Source: Glaesserella sp041817755
GTDB taxonomy: Bacteria > Pseudomonadota > Gammaproteobacteria > Enterobacterales > Pasteurellaceae
Direction: 5' to 3'
Assembly (NCBI RefSeq): GCF_041817755.1
Contig: NZ_JBGYBX010000058.1
Location: 11,646-75,645 of the forward strand
DNA length: 64,000 nt
Shown: piece after piece, positions 1 through 6,875 of the stretch
Layout: every line of letters begins with the position of its first letter
Numbering within the stretch: position 1 is the first letter of the stretch
Notes under the pieces: model-generated
Database searches by the model: none
Told to the model about the DNA's origin: nothing
Seen by the model: only the letters and a program-made list of their open reading frames with translations
Translations under genes and position numbers: made by a program

Positions 1-1842
1 AATCCAAAGTTTTTTCACACGTTTGCCGCCGTAAACCCAGTTAACCAACATACGGGTCCCGGTGATGGCGGTAAACATGGAAATCATCACGCCGAGTGCC
101 AAGGTGACGGCGAAACCTTTTACCGGACCGGTGCCGACGGCATAAAGGATCAGTGCGGTTAAGACTGTTGTTAAGTTGGAGTCGAAGATACTGGTAAATG
201 CGCCGTTATAGCCTTCGTGAATGGCTTGTTGAATCGAGCGACCGTTGCGGATTTCTTCTTTAATCCGTTCGTAGATCAATACGTTTGCATCCACGGACAT
301 CCCAACCGCTAAGACAATCCCCGCAATCCCCGGCATAGTGAGCGTAGCGCCGATAAGTGACATTAAGCCGACCGTCAACACCAAGTTTGCCAGTAGGGCT
401 GCGGTTGCAAACAGACCGAATACTTTATAGTAAACCACGCAGAATAAAATGGTTAAACCTAAGCCCAATAAACCGGCATCCATACCTTGAGCGACGTTAT
501 CCGCCCCCAAAGACGCGCCGATCGTACGTTCTTCAACGATCACAATCGGTGCGATTAATGCCCCTGAACGGAGAAGTACGGCAAGGTTTTGCGCTTCCGC
601 CGCAGAGTTAATCCCGGTAATTTGGAAATTACTGCCCAAACGGGTTTGGATCGTTGCCACATTGATCACTTCTTCGTGTTTTTCCAGTACGACTTTACCG
701 TTAGCATCCCGTTTGCCCGAATCTTTAAACTCACTGTAAAGGGTTGCCATCGGTTTTTGTACATTACTCTTCGTGATTTCCGACATGATATTGCCGCCTT
801 CACTGTCAAGCGTAATGCTGACTTGCGGTAAACCGCGTTCATCCGTACCGGAGCTGGCATTAATAATGTGCTCTCCGCCTAAAGACGGGCGCATTTTTAA
901 GATAACCGGCGTACCGTCACGCATATATTTTATTTCGGAACCGGCAGGGATAATGCCGCGCGTAGCCGAATCCAAATTTGCTTCTTGATTCACGATACGG
1001 AATTCAAGGGTTGCCGTCGCACCTAAGATTTCTTTTGCGCGCGCGGTATCTTGTACCCCCGGTAGTTCGACAACGATACGATCCGCACCTTGGCGTTGGA
1101 TTGTCGGTTCGGATACGCCGAGTTCTTCCACCCGTTTACGTAAAATGGATAAGTTTTGTTCGATAGCGAGATCGCGTGATTCGGAAAGGCTTTGTGCCGA
1201 AGGTGTCAGTGTTACGACTGTCGATGACACGAGATTAGCATCTAATGTCGGGTGATTACGGCGAACAAAGCGAATTGCTTTATCTACGGTGTCACTGTCG
1301 GCAAATTCGATTTCCGTCGCAAAGTTATCGGTTTTTTTGAATGATTTATATTGCAATTTTTCGCGACGTAGCTCGTTACGTAAGGTGTCTTGCAACTGAT
1401 CTTGCTGTTTGGTTAACGCAGTATTCATGTCCACCTCCATGAGAAAGCGAACGCCGCCGCGTAAATCCAAACCGCGTTTCATCGGTTCACCGCCAATTGA
1501 TGTAAGCCACGAAGGGGTTGCCGGAGCAAGGTTTAATGCAACGGAATAATTATTACCTAAAACGTCGGCTATTTTTTCTTTGGCAGGAAGTTGTTCTTCA
1601 TCTTTAGATAAACGAACCAAAATGGAACCGTTTTCCAGGTTCATGGCTTTGGGCGTAATATTTAAAGATGCCAGAGCGGATTGTACTTGAGTCAGCGTTT
1701 CTGCCGACGCTTGTTGACCACGCGTACCGGAAATTTGTACGGACGGGTCTTCACCATATAAATTTGGAAGGGCGTATAAAGCACCAATGGCGACCACAAG
1801 GATCACCATTAGATTCTTCCAAAGAGGGAAACGGTTTAACAC
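1..1842 (-). CDS. secD: SecD, protein translocase subunit (3' end cut at window edge)
   Basis: SecD works with SecF and YajC as the inner-membrane part of the Sec translocase that uses proton motive force to help release exported proteins on the periplasmic side. The start is taken as GTG at 1842, giving the N-terminus MLNRFPLWKNLMVI, which leads into a first membrane helix. Reading to base 1 gives exactly 614 sense codons ending in GGKRVKKLWI, close to the C-terminus and length of E. coli SecD (615 residues), so only the stop codon probably lies outside the window. It follows yajC by about 30 bases, the usual yajC-secD-secF order; secF would lie beyond the edge. The small plus-strand open frames across it are shadows. 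Confidence 0.95.
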   Translation of the reverse strand, partial: MLNRFPLWKNLMVILVVAIGALYALPNLYGEDPSVQISGTRGQQASAETLTQVQSALASLNITPKAMNLENGSILVRLSKDEEQLPAKEKIADVLGNNYSVALNLAPATPSWLTSIGGEPMKRGLDLRGGVRFLMEVDMNTALTKQQDQLQDTLRNELRREKLQYKSFKKTDNFATEIEFADSDTVDKAIRFVRRNHPTLDANLVSSTVVTLTPSAQSLSESRDLAIEQNLSILRKRVEELGVSEPTIQRQGADRIVVELPGVQDTARAKEILGATATLEFRIVNQEANLDSATRGIIPAGSEIKYMRDGTPVILKMRPSLGGEHIINASSGTDERGLPQVSITLDSEGGNIMSEITKSNVQKPMATLYSEFKDSGKRDANGKVVLEKHEEVINVATIQTRLGSNFQITGINSAAEAQNLAVLLRSGALIAPIVIVEERTIGASLGADNVAQGMDAGLLGLGLTILFCVVYYKVFGLFATAALLANLVLTVGLMSLIGATLTMPGIAGIVLAVGMSVDANVLIYERIKEEIRNGRSIQQAIHEGYNGAFTSIFDSNLTTVLTALILYAVGTGPVKGFAVTLALGVMISMFTAITGTRMLVNWVYGGKRVKKLWI

Positions 1843-1873
1843 AATAAGTCCCCTTTTTTAAGGAAAGAATAAA

Positions 1874-2167
1874 TTAAAGAGATTTGAGTGAACCTTTTGG
1901 TAACACGGCAACCACGAAATCACGTTTGATCGTTACTTCGGTCGTATCATTCAGTGCGATCACGATATTGTCGTTATCTGCACTGACTTTGGTAATTTTG
2001 CCGATTAAACCACCGCTTGTCAGTACTTCTTCGCCTTTTGCCAAGCTCGCCAATAGTTCACGTTGTTGTTTTTGGCGTTTCGCTTGTGGACGATAGATCA
2101 TGAAATAGAAGATCAAACCGAAAATAACCAAAATAAAGATCATTTCCATTCCGCTGCCTTGTTGCAT
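1874..2167 (-). CDS. yajC: YajC, Sec translocase accessory subunit
   Basis: Small inner-membrane protein that associates with SecD-SecF. The 97 residues begin with one hydrophobic helix (about residues 8-25, MIFILVIFGLIFYFMIY) followed by the family hallmark RPQAKRQK and a soluble domain containing LTSGGLIGKITKV. The length is usual for the family. An AAGGAGC ribosome-binding site lies just upstream of the ATG. It is the first gene of the visible yajC-secD unit; the 178 bases upstream, as far as ruvX, hold AT-rich sequence that probably carries its promoter. Confidence 0.95.
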   Translation of the reverse strand: MQQGSGMEMIFILVIFGLIFYFMIYRPQAKRQKQQRELLASLAKGEEVLTSGGLIGKITKVSADNDNIVIALNDTTEVTIKRDFVVAVLPKGSLKSL

Positions 2168-2345
2168 AAAAGGGCTCCTTAAAAATCAATAAATTAAAAA
2201 ATAAAACACGATTCTTTTCTACGAAGAGAAAAACGGGCGTTAACATAGCATAATTTCATGGATTTAACGAGAAGAAATTCAGTCCAAAAGCGGTATTCGC
2301 TCGTTTTAACAAGTAAATCGTGGAATTTGTATAACCTCGATGGGC

Positions 2346-2759
2346 TTAATGGCTGTCAAACCAACTTTCTAAAATGAGGCAAGCGGAAATCGAATCCACT
2401 TTATCTTTTTTTAACGCTTTAAACCCACCGCGGGAAAAAATTTCCGAGCGGGCTTCTACTGTCGTTAAACGTTCGTCCTGTAACACTACCGGTAAATTAA
2501 ACCGCCCGTTAAGCCGGTTGGCAAATTTTTTAGCACGTTGAGTCAGTGGTTGCTCCGTACCGTCCATATTCAACGGTAAACCGACAATCAAAAGGTCAGG
2601 CTGCCATTCGGTAAGGAGTTTGCCGATTTGCTCCCAATTCGGAATACCGTCTTGCGCTTTAAACGCCGGTAGGCGTTGTGCGGTTTTGGTGATGCTTTGT
2701 CCGACGGCACAGCCGATACTATTGGTGCCGAAATCAAAGGCGATAACGGTCTGCGTCAT
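2346..2759 (-). CDS. ruvX: RuvX/YqgF family RNase H-fold nuclease
   Basis: YqgF/RuvX proteins have an RNase H fold. They were predicted to be Holliday junction resolvases and in E. coli act in maturation of the 16S rRNA 5' end. The 137-residue protein begins with the DFGTNSIGCAVG motif, whose Asp is the first catalytic residue, and contains LLIVGLPLNMDGTEQP and LQDERLTTVEA, both typical. Its ATG overlaps the stop codon of yqgE by one base, so it is translationally coupled at the end of the rsmE-yqgE-ruvX operon, an order conserved in gammaproteobacteria. Confidence 0.95.
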   Translation of the reverse strand: MTQTVIAFDFGTNSIGCAVGQSITKTAQRLPAFKAQDGIPNWEQIGKLLTEWQPDLLIVGLPLNMDGTEQPLTQRAKKFANRLNGRFNLPVVLQDERLTTVEARSEIFSRGGFKALKKDKVDSISACLILESWFDSH

Positions 2760-3316
2760 TAGGCTCTCCCCGCTTTAGCAAGGATACCTTCAATACCCAA
2801 TAATTCATTGGCTTCTACCCAGCGATCCAAATAACCTGTTTTGAACAGAATTTGTTCGGTTGCCGGGGTGACAATCCAATAATTTCGGGCGATTTCTTGT
2901 TCTAATTGTTCCGCTTTCCATGTGCAGCAACCTAAGCAGACCATAAAATGCTCGGGGGCGTCTTCACGTCCGAAGGTTTCTAAAATATCGCCGGAGGTAG
3001 TGAGCATAATACCGTTACCGGTCGGGTAACTGTGCAGAAATTGGCGTTCCGTCGGCGTATGTAAAATAAAGCCTCGTTCTTGGCTGACCGGACCGCCGCT
3101 GAGAACCAATTGATCTTTCGTATAATTACGCTCATTGGCCATTAAAAAATCAATTTTAGCGAGCAGCTCCATTACGGACAGATCCGTCGGAGAATTGATC
3201 ATGACGCCCATGGCACCTTGTTCATTGTGTTCGCACAGATAGATCACGGCCCGATCAAAGTAATCATCGTTCATGTCGGGAGTCGCAACCAATAATTGCC
3301 CTTGTAAATTCATCAT
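2759..3316 (-). CDS. yqgE: YqgE, UPF0301 (DUF179) family protein
   Basis: Conserved cytoplasmic protein of unknown biochemical role. The 185 residues start MMNLQGQLLVATPDMNDDYFDRAVIYLCEH (family signature MxDxxFxRsVI.lceH, seen in two parts here) and contain GAMGVMINSP and LSGGPV, all diagnostic of the family. Either of two adjacent ATGs could be the start. It begins one base after the rsmE stop and overlaps ruvX by one base, so the three genes are probably one transcript. Confidence 0.93.
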   Translation of the reverse strand: MMNLQGQLLVATPDMNDDYFDRAVIYLCEHNEQGAMGVMINSPTDLSVMELLAKIDFLMANERNYTKDQLVLSGGPVSQERGFILHTPTERQFLHSYPTGNGIMLTTSGDILETFGREDAPEHFMVCLGCCTWKAEQLEQEIARNYWIVTPATEQILFKTGYLDRWVEANELLGIEGILAKAGRA

Positions 3317-4051
3317 CTAACTTAAATCTCCATACAACAGTTGTAAGGCGGTGATGGTTGCCAGAGAAGCCGTCTCGGTACGTAAAATACGTTTACCGAG
3401 TAATACTTCGGTAAAACCTTCTTCCTCAGTCATGGCAATTTCTTTCGGAGAGAGTCCGCCTTCAGAGCCGATTAATAAACGCACGCCCTCACGAGGAATC
3501 GTTGGGAGTGACTTTAACGTATATTGGGCTCGCGGATGTAAATTCAACTTCAACATGCCGTCTTGTTCTTTACACCAATCGGATAACTTCATGATCGGTC
3601 GAATTTCCGGAATCATGTTTCGTCCGCACTGTTCGCAAGCGGCAATCGCAATTTTTTGCCATTGTTGAATTTTTTTGTCTTGGCGTTCACCGTCCAATTT
3701 GACTCCGCAACGTTCCGACCAAAGCGGCGTGATGACGTTGACTCCTAATTCGACGGATTTTTGAATGGTAAATTCCATACGATCACCGCGTGAAATCACT
3801 TGCCCGAGGTGAATCGACAGAGGAGATTCGCGATCATCCGTTTGACTTGACCGAATCGCAACATCAATCTGTTTTTTACCGATATGGCGAATGACGGCGT
3901 GAAAGGTCATATTGGAACCGTCAAATAAAATCAATTCGGCGCCTTCTTGCATACGTAATACGCGTCCGACATGGTTTGCCGCTTCGTCACTTAGGACACA
4001 ATTGTTTTTTCCGGCAAGGGGTTCGGGGTGATAGATTCTTGGAATTCTCAT
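3317..4051 (-). CDS. rsmE: RsmE, 16S rRNA m3U1498 methyltransferase
   Basis: Uses S-adenosylmethionine to methylate N3 of U1498 in 16S rRNA of the assembled 30S subunit. The 244 residues carry an N-terminal PUA-like RNA-binding domain (about 1-70) and a C-terminal SPOUT methyltransferase fold with LLIGSEGGLSPKEI and LGKRILRTETA, the knotted SAM-binding motifs of this family. It leads the operon with yqgE and ruvX. Upstream lies a USS inverted pair that can end transcription from yajG on the other side. Confidence 0.95.
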   Translation of the reverse strand: MRIPRIYHPEPLAGKNNCVLSDEAANHVGRVLRMQEGAELILFDGSNMTFHAVIRHIGKKQIDVAIRSSQTDDRESPLSIHLGQVISRGDRMEFTIQKSVELGVNVITPLWSERCGVKLDGERQDKKIQQWQKIAIAACEQCGRNMIPEIRPIMKLSDWCKEQDGMLKLNLHPRAQYTLKSLPTIPREGVRLLIGSEGGLSPKEIAMTEEEGFTEVLLGKRILRTETASLATITALQLLYGDLS

Positions 4052-4078
4052 TTATTATTCATTGATTGGCGTAATGTA

Positions 4079-4136
4079 ACAAGCGGTGAGATATGTGGAA
4101 AATTTTGCAAAAATTTCAGCCGATCTCACCGCTTGT
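4079..4136. terminator. USS inverted pair between yajG and rsmE
   Basis: ACAAGCGGTGAGAT (4079-4092) and its exact complement ATCTCACCGCTTGT (4123-4136) form a 14-bp stem around an AT-rich loop with TTTTGC repeats. The arms are uptake signal sequences. The yajG gene, on the minus strand, ends here, so a role as its terminator is likely. Confidence 0.7.
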
Positions 4137-4151
4137 AAAGGGAGTAAAGGA

Positions 4152-4739
4152 TTATTTAAATTGATGAACGGCATTGCCGATTTCATTATCGTTATAGATA
4201 TGATTCACTGCATCGTCATAGGCTTGGTTCAACACTTTTTGGATATCGGCGTTATCGGCACCGAATGCGCCTTCATAAGAACGGGAGGTGTTGAAGTTTT
4301 TACTGAAATGACCTCTCGAACCTTGTACGACAACTTCAATACCGACATTCGCCGTGATTTTATGGCGTAAGTTCCCTTGTTCGACATCGGCAAAAAATTT
4401 GTGGATTTTGACGGTTACGTTTGCATTGCCGGCACCTTGCACCACACCGAATCCTTTGCTGTTGAGATTTTGTTGCATCACTTGTTGGAACAATTGGGCA
4501 ACTTCAGGCATTGCATTCAAACGGGTGACATTACCCCCGCTGGTATAACTTGCCACTTCTGCCGACGGACGAAGATCTTGAGTGGACACATTCACCAGTG
4601 CCGTTTGGTTGTTGGTATTGAACATGGCTGTCGGTGACGGTGTTGTGAAGGTTAATGTATTTGACTGTGTTTGACAGCCGGTTAATACAGCGGTAGCTAA
4701 AACCGTTGCGGCGAGAATCGTTTTTTTGCTGAGTTTCAT
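4152..4739 (-). CDS. yajG: YajG-like outer-membrane lipoprotein
   Basis: Predicted lipoprotein of the YajG family, function unknown. I place the start at 4739 rather than at the longer frame because AAGGA precedes this ATG and a lipoprotein signal peptide follows at once: MKKxx-like MKLSKKTILAATVLATAVLTGC with lipobox LTGC. The mature 195-residue precursor contains DLRPSAEVASY and an AxxVxVxVHKFFADVEQG region usual for the family. It is divergent from bolA, as in E. coli, where yajG and bolA are also neighbours. Confidence 0.85.
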   Translation of the reverse strand: MKLSKKTILAATVLATAVLTGCQTQSNTLTFTTPSPTAMFNTNNQTALVNVSTQDLRPSAEVASYTSGGNVTRLNAMPEVAQLFQQVMQQNLNSKGFGVVQGAGNANVTVKIHKFFADVEQGNLRHKITANVGIEVVVQGSRGHFSKNFNTSRSYEGAFGADNADIQKVLNQAYDDAVNHIYNDNEIGNAVHQFK

Positions 4740-4819
4740 AAAAGATTCCTTGTTGATGAATAAAATCGCAGTAAAGTATAGTATTATTCTGCATAAATTT
4801 CCAAATAGAGAGTATAAAA

Positions 4820-5131
4820 ATGTCCGTTGAATCGACAATTTCACAAAAACTAACTACCGAATTTGCGCCCGTCATGTTACAAATTGAAAATGAAAGCCAT
4901 CGACACAGTTCCGGCAGAGGTGCCGAATCGCATTTTAAAGTGACGTTGGTTTCGGCAAAATTTGACGGGTTACGTGCCGTTTCCCGCCACCGTGCCGTTT
5001 ATCAATGTTTGTCTCAAGAATTGCAAAACGGTGTTCATGCGCTCGCGTTACACCTTTATACACCGACGGAGTGGTATGATGGTGGAGAGGTTGTTCCGGC
5101 ATCGACCAACTGCGTGGGGCACGGTCATTAG
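4820..5131 (+). CDS. bolA: BolA family protein
   Basis: BolA proteins bind [2Fe-2S] clusters together with monothiol glutaredoxins and also act as DNA-binding morphogenes in E. coli. The 103 residues show the class II KH-like fold signature: SHRHSSGRGAESHFKVTLVSAKFDGLRAVSRHRAVY and HALALHLYTPTEW, here written as separate stretches of one continuous domain. The ATG is preceded by GAGAG. It is followed by the tRNA-Ser promoter, and the hairpin at 5205-5229 could end its message. Confidence 0.92.
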   Translation: MSVESTISQKLTTEFAPVMLQIENESHRHSSGRGAESHFKVTLVSAKFDGLRAVSRHRAVYQCLSQELQNGVHALALHLYTPTEWYDGGEVVPASTNCVGHGH

Positions 5132-5160
5132 AGAATTATTTCATAAAATAAAGAAATTGC

Positions 5161-5189
5161 TTGCCGAGACAATGAAAAATCGGTATAGT
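5161..5189 (+). promoter_or_regulatory. Promoter of tRNA-Ser with GC-rich discriminator
   Basis: TTGCCG (5161-5166) and TATAGT (5184-5189) are separated by exactly 17 bases and followed by TCCGCCCG. A GC-rich discriminator is typical of stable-RNA promoters under stringent control. Confidence 0.7.
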
Positions 5190-5204
5190 TCCGCCCGTCT
5201 TTCA

Positions 5205-5229
5205 AATGTGCTTTTGAAGCACATTTTTT
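5205..5229 (+). terminator. Terminator-like hairpin between the promoter and tRNA-Ser
   Basis: AATGTGCTT, a TTG loop and AAGCACATT form a 9-bp stem followed by a T run. It could end bolA transcription, but it lies downstream of the tRNA promoter and only eight bases before the tRNA 5' end, so the tRNA transcript must read through it. Confidence 0.65.
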
Positions 5230-5237
5230 ATTGATTC

Positions 5238-5327
5238 GGTGAGATGTCCGAGTGGTTGAAGGAGCACGCCTGGAAAGCGTGTATATGGGAAACCGTATCG
5301 GGGGTTCGAATCCCCCTCTCACCGCCA
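5238..5327 (+). tRNA. tRNA-Ser (anticodon GGA)
   Basis: The acceptor stem GGTGAGA pairs with TCTCACC (5317-5323), followed by G and an encoded CCA. The anticodon stem CACGC/GCGTG holds loop CTGGAAA with anticodon GGA at 5272-5274, which reads serine UCC/UCU codons. The long variable arm and 90-base length are typical of tRNA-Ser. The T-arm GGGGG-TTCGAAT-CCCCC is intact. Confidence 0.97.
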
Positions 5328-5418
5328 TTCAATAAGAAAGATTCCTTTACTGTTTTCATAGATATTTCCTTGGTTAAGTCCAATTAACTAACCGAATACT
5401 TTTTCCTTAACAGGTTAC

Positions 5419-5447
5419 TCCCCGAGCGATTGTTCGGGGATCTTTTT
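5419..5447 (+). terminator. Intrinsic terminator after tRNA-Ser
   Basis: TCCCCGA and TCGGGGA (loop about GCGATTGT) are followed by TCTTTTT. It lies about 90 bases after the tRNA. Confidence 0.75.
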
Positions 5448-5452
5448 ATGTG

Positions 5453-5474
5453 AAAAAGATCGCCGAGGCGATCT
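5453..5474 (-). terminator. Intrinsic terminator of the NlpE-like gene
   Basis: On the minus strand AGATCGCC, loop TC, GGCGATCT is followed by TTTT. It lies just after the stop codon of the lipoprotein gene. Confidence 0.75.
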
Positions 5475-5492
5475 TCCGAATGAAATCACGTG

Positions 5493-5867
5493 TTAAGGCG
5501 CCACTTTCTGCAATTTGTAATTATGGCTGCTTTTCACCGTGTTGCCGCTGGCATCACAAAATTCTACGTATTTATCCGATACTTGAACTGCCATGTTTCC
5601 TGAATTGGTTAAACGAATCACATTGGATTTATTCGGATCCCAAGTATAGCGACCTTTTTCGTGGAACGGATGTTTCTCTTTATTTTTGTAATATACCGTA
5701 TTGTATTGATAAGTGTTGTCTTTGTTTAAGATAAGCTCGGCCTCAATTTTTTCACAATCTGCACAAGGTAACGTACCTTGATATGTACCTGACACCGTTT
5801 TTGACGGTAATAGTGAACAAGCCGCCAACATCGTCGTTAACGTCGTGACGAATACTATTTTTTTCAT
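5493..5867 (-). CDS. NlpE N-terminal-domain lipoprotein
   Basis: Predicted small lipoprotein of 124 residues. The signal peptide MKKIVFVTTLTTMLAACS ends in lipobox LAAC. The mature part resembles the N-terminal domain of NlpE (a lipoprotein linked to copper tolerance and Cpx envelope signalling): GTYQGTLPCADCEKIEAEL with the CADC pair, then a beta-rich region with YTWDPNKSNVIRL. It is only about half the length of E. coli NlpE and lacks the C-terminal OB domain, so a signalling role should not be assumed. It is monocistronic. Confidence 0.75.
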   Translation of the reverse strand: MKKIVFVTTLTTMLAACSLLPSKTVSGTYQGTLPCADCEKIEAELILNKDNTYQYNTVYYKNKEKHPFHEKGRYTWDPNKSNVIRLTNSGNMAVQVSDKYVEFCDASGNTVKSSHNYKLQKVAP

Positions 5868-5900
5868 ATTGCGTTCCTCTTCATGTAAATATCGAATGAC

Positions 5901-6209
5901 TTAAACGTATTTAAAATCCGGATTGATATTAAATTGAAGCTCGGTTATGTGCGGAAAATCCGTTTGAATGCATTTAAGCAAATATTGTTTTTGTAACGAC
6001 AATCCTTGACGGATCGTGGCATTTTGAACTTCAAATATCAGTGAATTATCGGACAAATTGACAATTCGGTAAAGTCTGCGGTATTGTTCGGGTAGTAACT
6101 GTTGAATTTTTCGGTTTAATTCATGTAATTCTCCGACCCGTTGGACAATATGAGACAGACCGGAGTTCTGCAAAATTTCCGTAATATTTTTAGTTGTCGA
6201 ATTTTTCAT
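5901..6209 (-). CDS. DciA-like (DUF721) protein
   Basis: A 102-residue protein with the DUF721/DciA pattern: helical start (ITEILQNSGL), the LLPEQYRRLYRIVNLSDNSLIFEVQNATIRQGL segment (in parts) and a final strand ending in ELQFNINPDF. DciA is the ancestral loader of the replicative helicase DnaB in bacteria that lack a DnaC-type loader. It is divergent from secM, a position where DUF721 genes are often found next to secA. The family assignment rests on pattern and context only. Confidence 0.7.
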   Translation of the reverse strand: MKNSTTKNITEILQNSGLSHIVQRVGELHELNRKIQQLLPEQYRRLYRIVNLSDNSLIFEVQNATIRQGLSLQKQYLLKCIQTDFPHITELQFNINPDFKYV

Positions 6210-6281
6210 CTTTCCCTTTCCCGTTTATCTTGTTTTTATTCTCATTGCCCCAATAATCTGCCGTATTCTACAAAAATGTCG

Positions 6282-6287
6282 TATAAT
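6282..6287 (+). promoter_or_regulatory. -10 element of the secM-secA transcript
   Basis: A perfect TATAAT lies 28 bases before the secM ATG in the divergent dciA-secM region. No good -35 hexamer is seen at 16-18 bases upstream. Confidence 0.5.
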
Positions 6288-6315
6288 CGGCATTATTTTT
6301 TCTATTGAGAACAAA

Positions 6316-6636
6316 ATGAATTTTTTACGTCATTTTCATAAACCGGCATTTTTATCGCAATTCCTATTGGGGATCGTTGCGATTTTTGCTTTGCCTGCGA
6401 CTCAGCCGTTGGCAAACGAAAGTGATGTGCTTCCGGCAAAGCAGCTTGTTTTACGTTTAAGTGATTTTTCTTCCGTTCAGAAAGTTGAGTTGGAAGCGGC
6501 TCACTTACTGCATTTGGAGCAGCAACCTCTTATCATACCTATCAAACAAGCGGTGGTTTTTTGCGAATTTTTTGCAAAATCATACCGCTTGTATCAAGTG
6601 TCAAATCCGCCGATTCGAGCCGGGCCAACAGCGTAA
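6316..6636 (+). CDS. secM: SecM, translation-arrest regulator of secA
   Basis: SecM is a short exported peptide whose own translation stalls in the ribosome tunnel and thereby adjusts secA expression to secretion capacity. The 106 residues have a long N-terminal signal sequence (hydrophobic FLSQFLLGIVAIFALPA) and end in PPIRAGPTA. The IRAGP ending is the core of the E. coli arrest motif, with Pro104 aligned to E. coli Pro166. E. coli has Trp-Ile then Gly before IRAGP; here Tyr93-Gln94 and Pro99 take those places. Residues about 77-93 are encoded by an inverted pair of uptake sequences. The place directly upstream of secA and mutT supports the identification, although overall similarity to E. 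coli SecM is low. Confidence 0.88.
   Translation: MNFLRHFHKPAFLSQFLLGIVAIFALPATQPLANESDVLPAKQLVLRLSDFSSVQKVELEAAHLLHLEQQPLIIPIKQAVVFCEFFAKSYRLYQVSNPPIRAGPTA
6546..6592. repeat. USS inverted pair inside the secM coding region
   Basis: ACAAGCGGT (6546-6554) and ACCGCTTGT (6584-6592) flank a TTTTTTGC-rich loop. The right arm encodes Tyr90-Arg91-Leu92 and part of Tyr93, next to the arrest peptide. Confidence 0.85.
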
Positions 6637-6875
6637 TTCATCTATTTTCCTTCCCCCGTTTACGGGCGGACAAATGCGATAGCATTTAAGCGTTGGCTTT
6701 GCCAACGACCCGTAGGGTGAGCGAGTGAATAATGTGCCGAAGACGGAAGGGGACTAACGTTGCAAGTGAGTCACAAAATCCCCCTCAGCCTTCGGCAGCT
6801 CCCCCCGCAAGCAGGGGGAGCGGAAATTCGTTACTAATACTTATTACCTTATTATTTTTATTGGAAAAAATTGAT
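6637..6875 (+). other. Hairpin-rich insert between secM and secA
   Basis: This 239-base spacer has no gene. It holds AAATGC/GCATTT (6672-6687), CGTTGGC/GCCAACG with a three-base loop (6691-6707) and GCTCCCCC/GGGGGAGC (6798-6821). Its C/G-rich runs differ from the flanking DNA and suggest an inserted palindromic element. The frame that enters SecA stays open from 6732, but I see no sign that this part is translated. In E. coli the corresponding spacer is much shorter. Confidence 0.7.

Noticed and set aside
357..1166. Several plus-strand open frames of 60-84 residues
   Set aside because: They lie opposite secD in other frames, lack ribosome-binding sites and look like shadows.
4377..4637. Plus-strand open frame opposite yajG
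   Set aside because: No family features; the minus strand carries a clear lipoprotein gene.
6732..6875. N-terminal extension of SecA by 48 residues
   Set aside because: The frame is open but runs through hairpin-forming, low-complexity spacer. SecA N-termini match the start at 6876.
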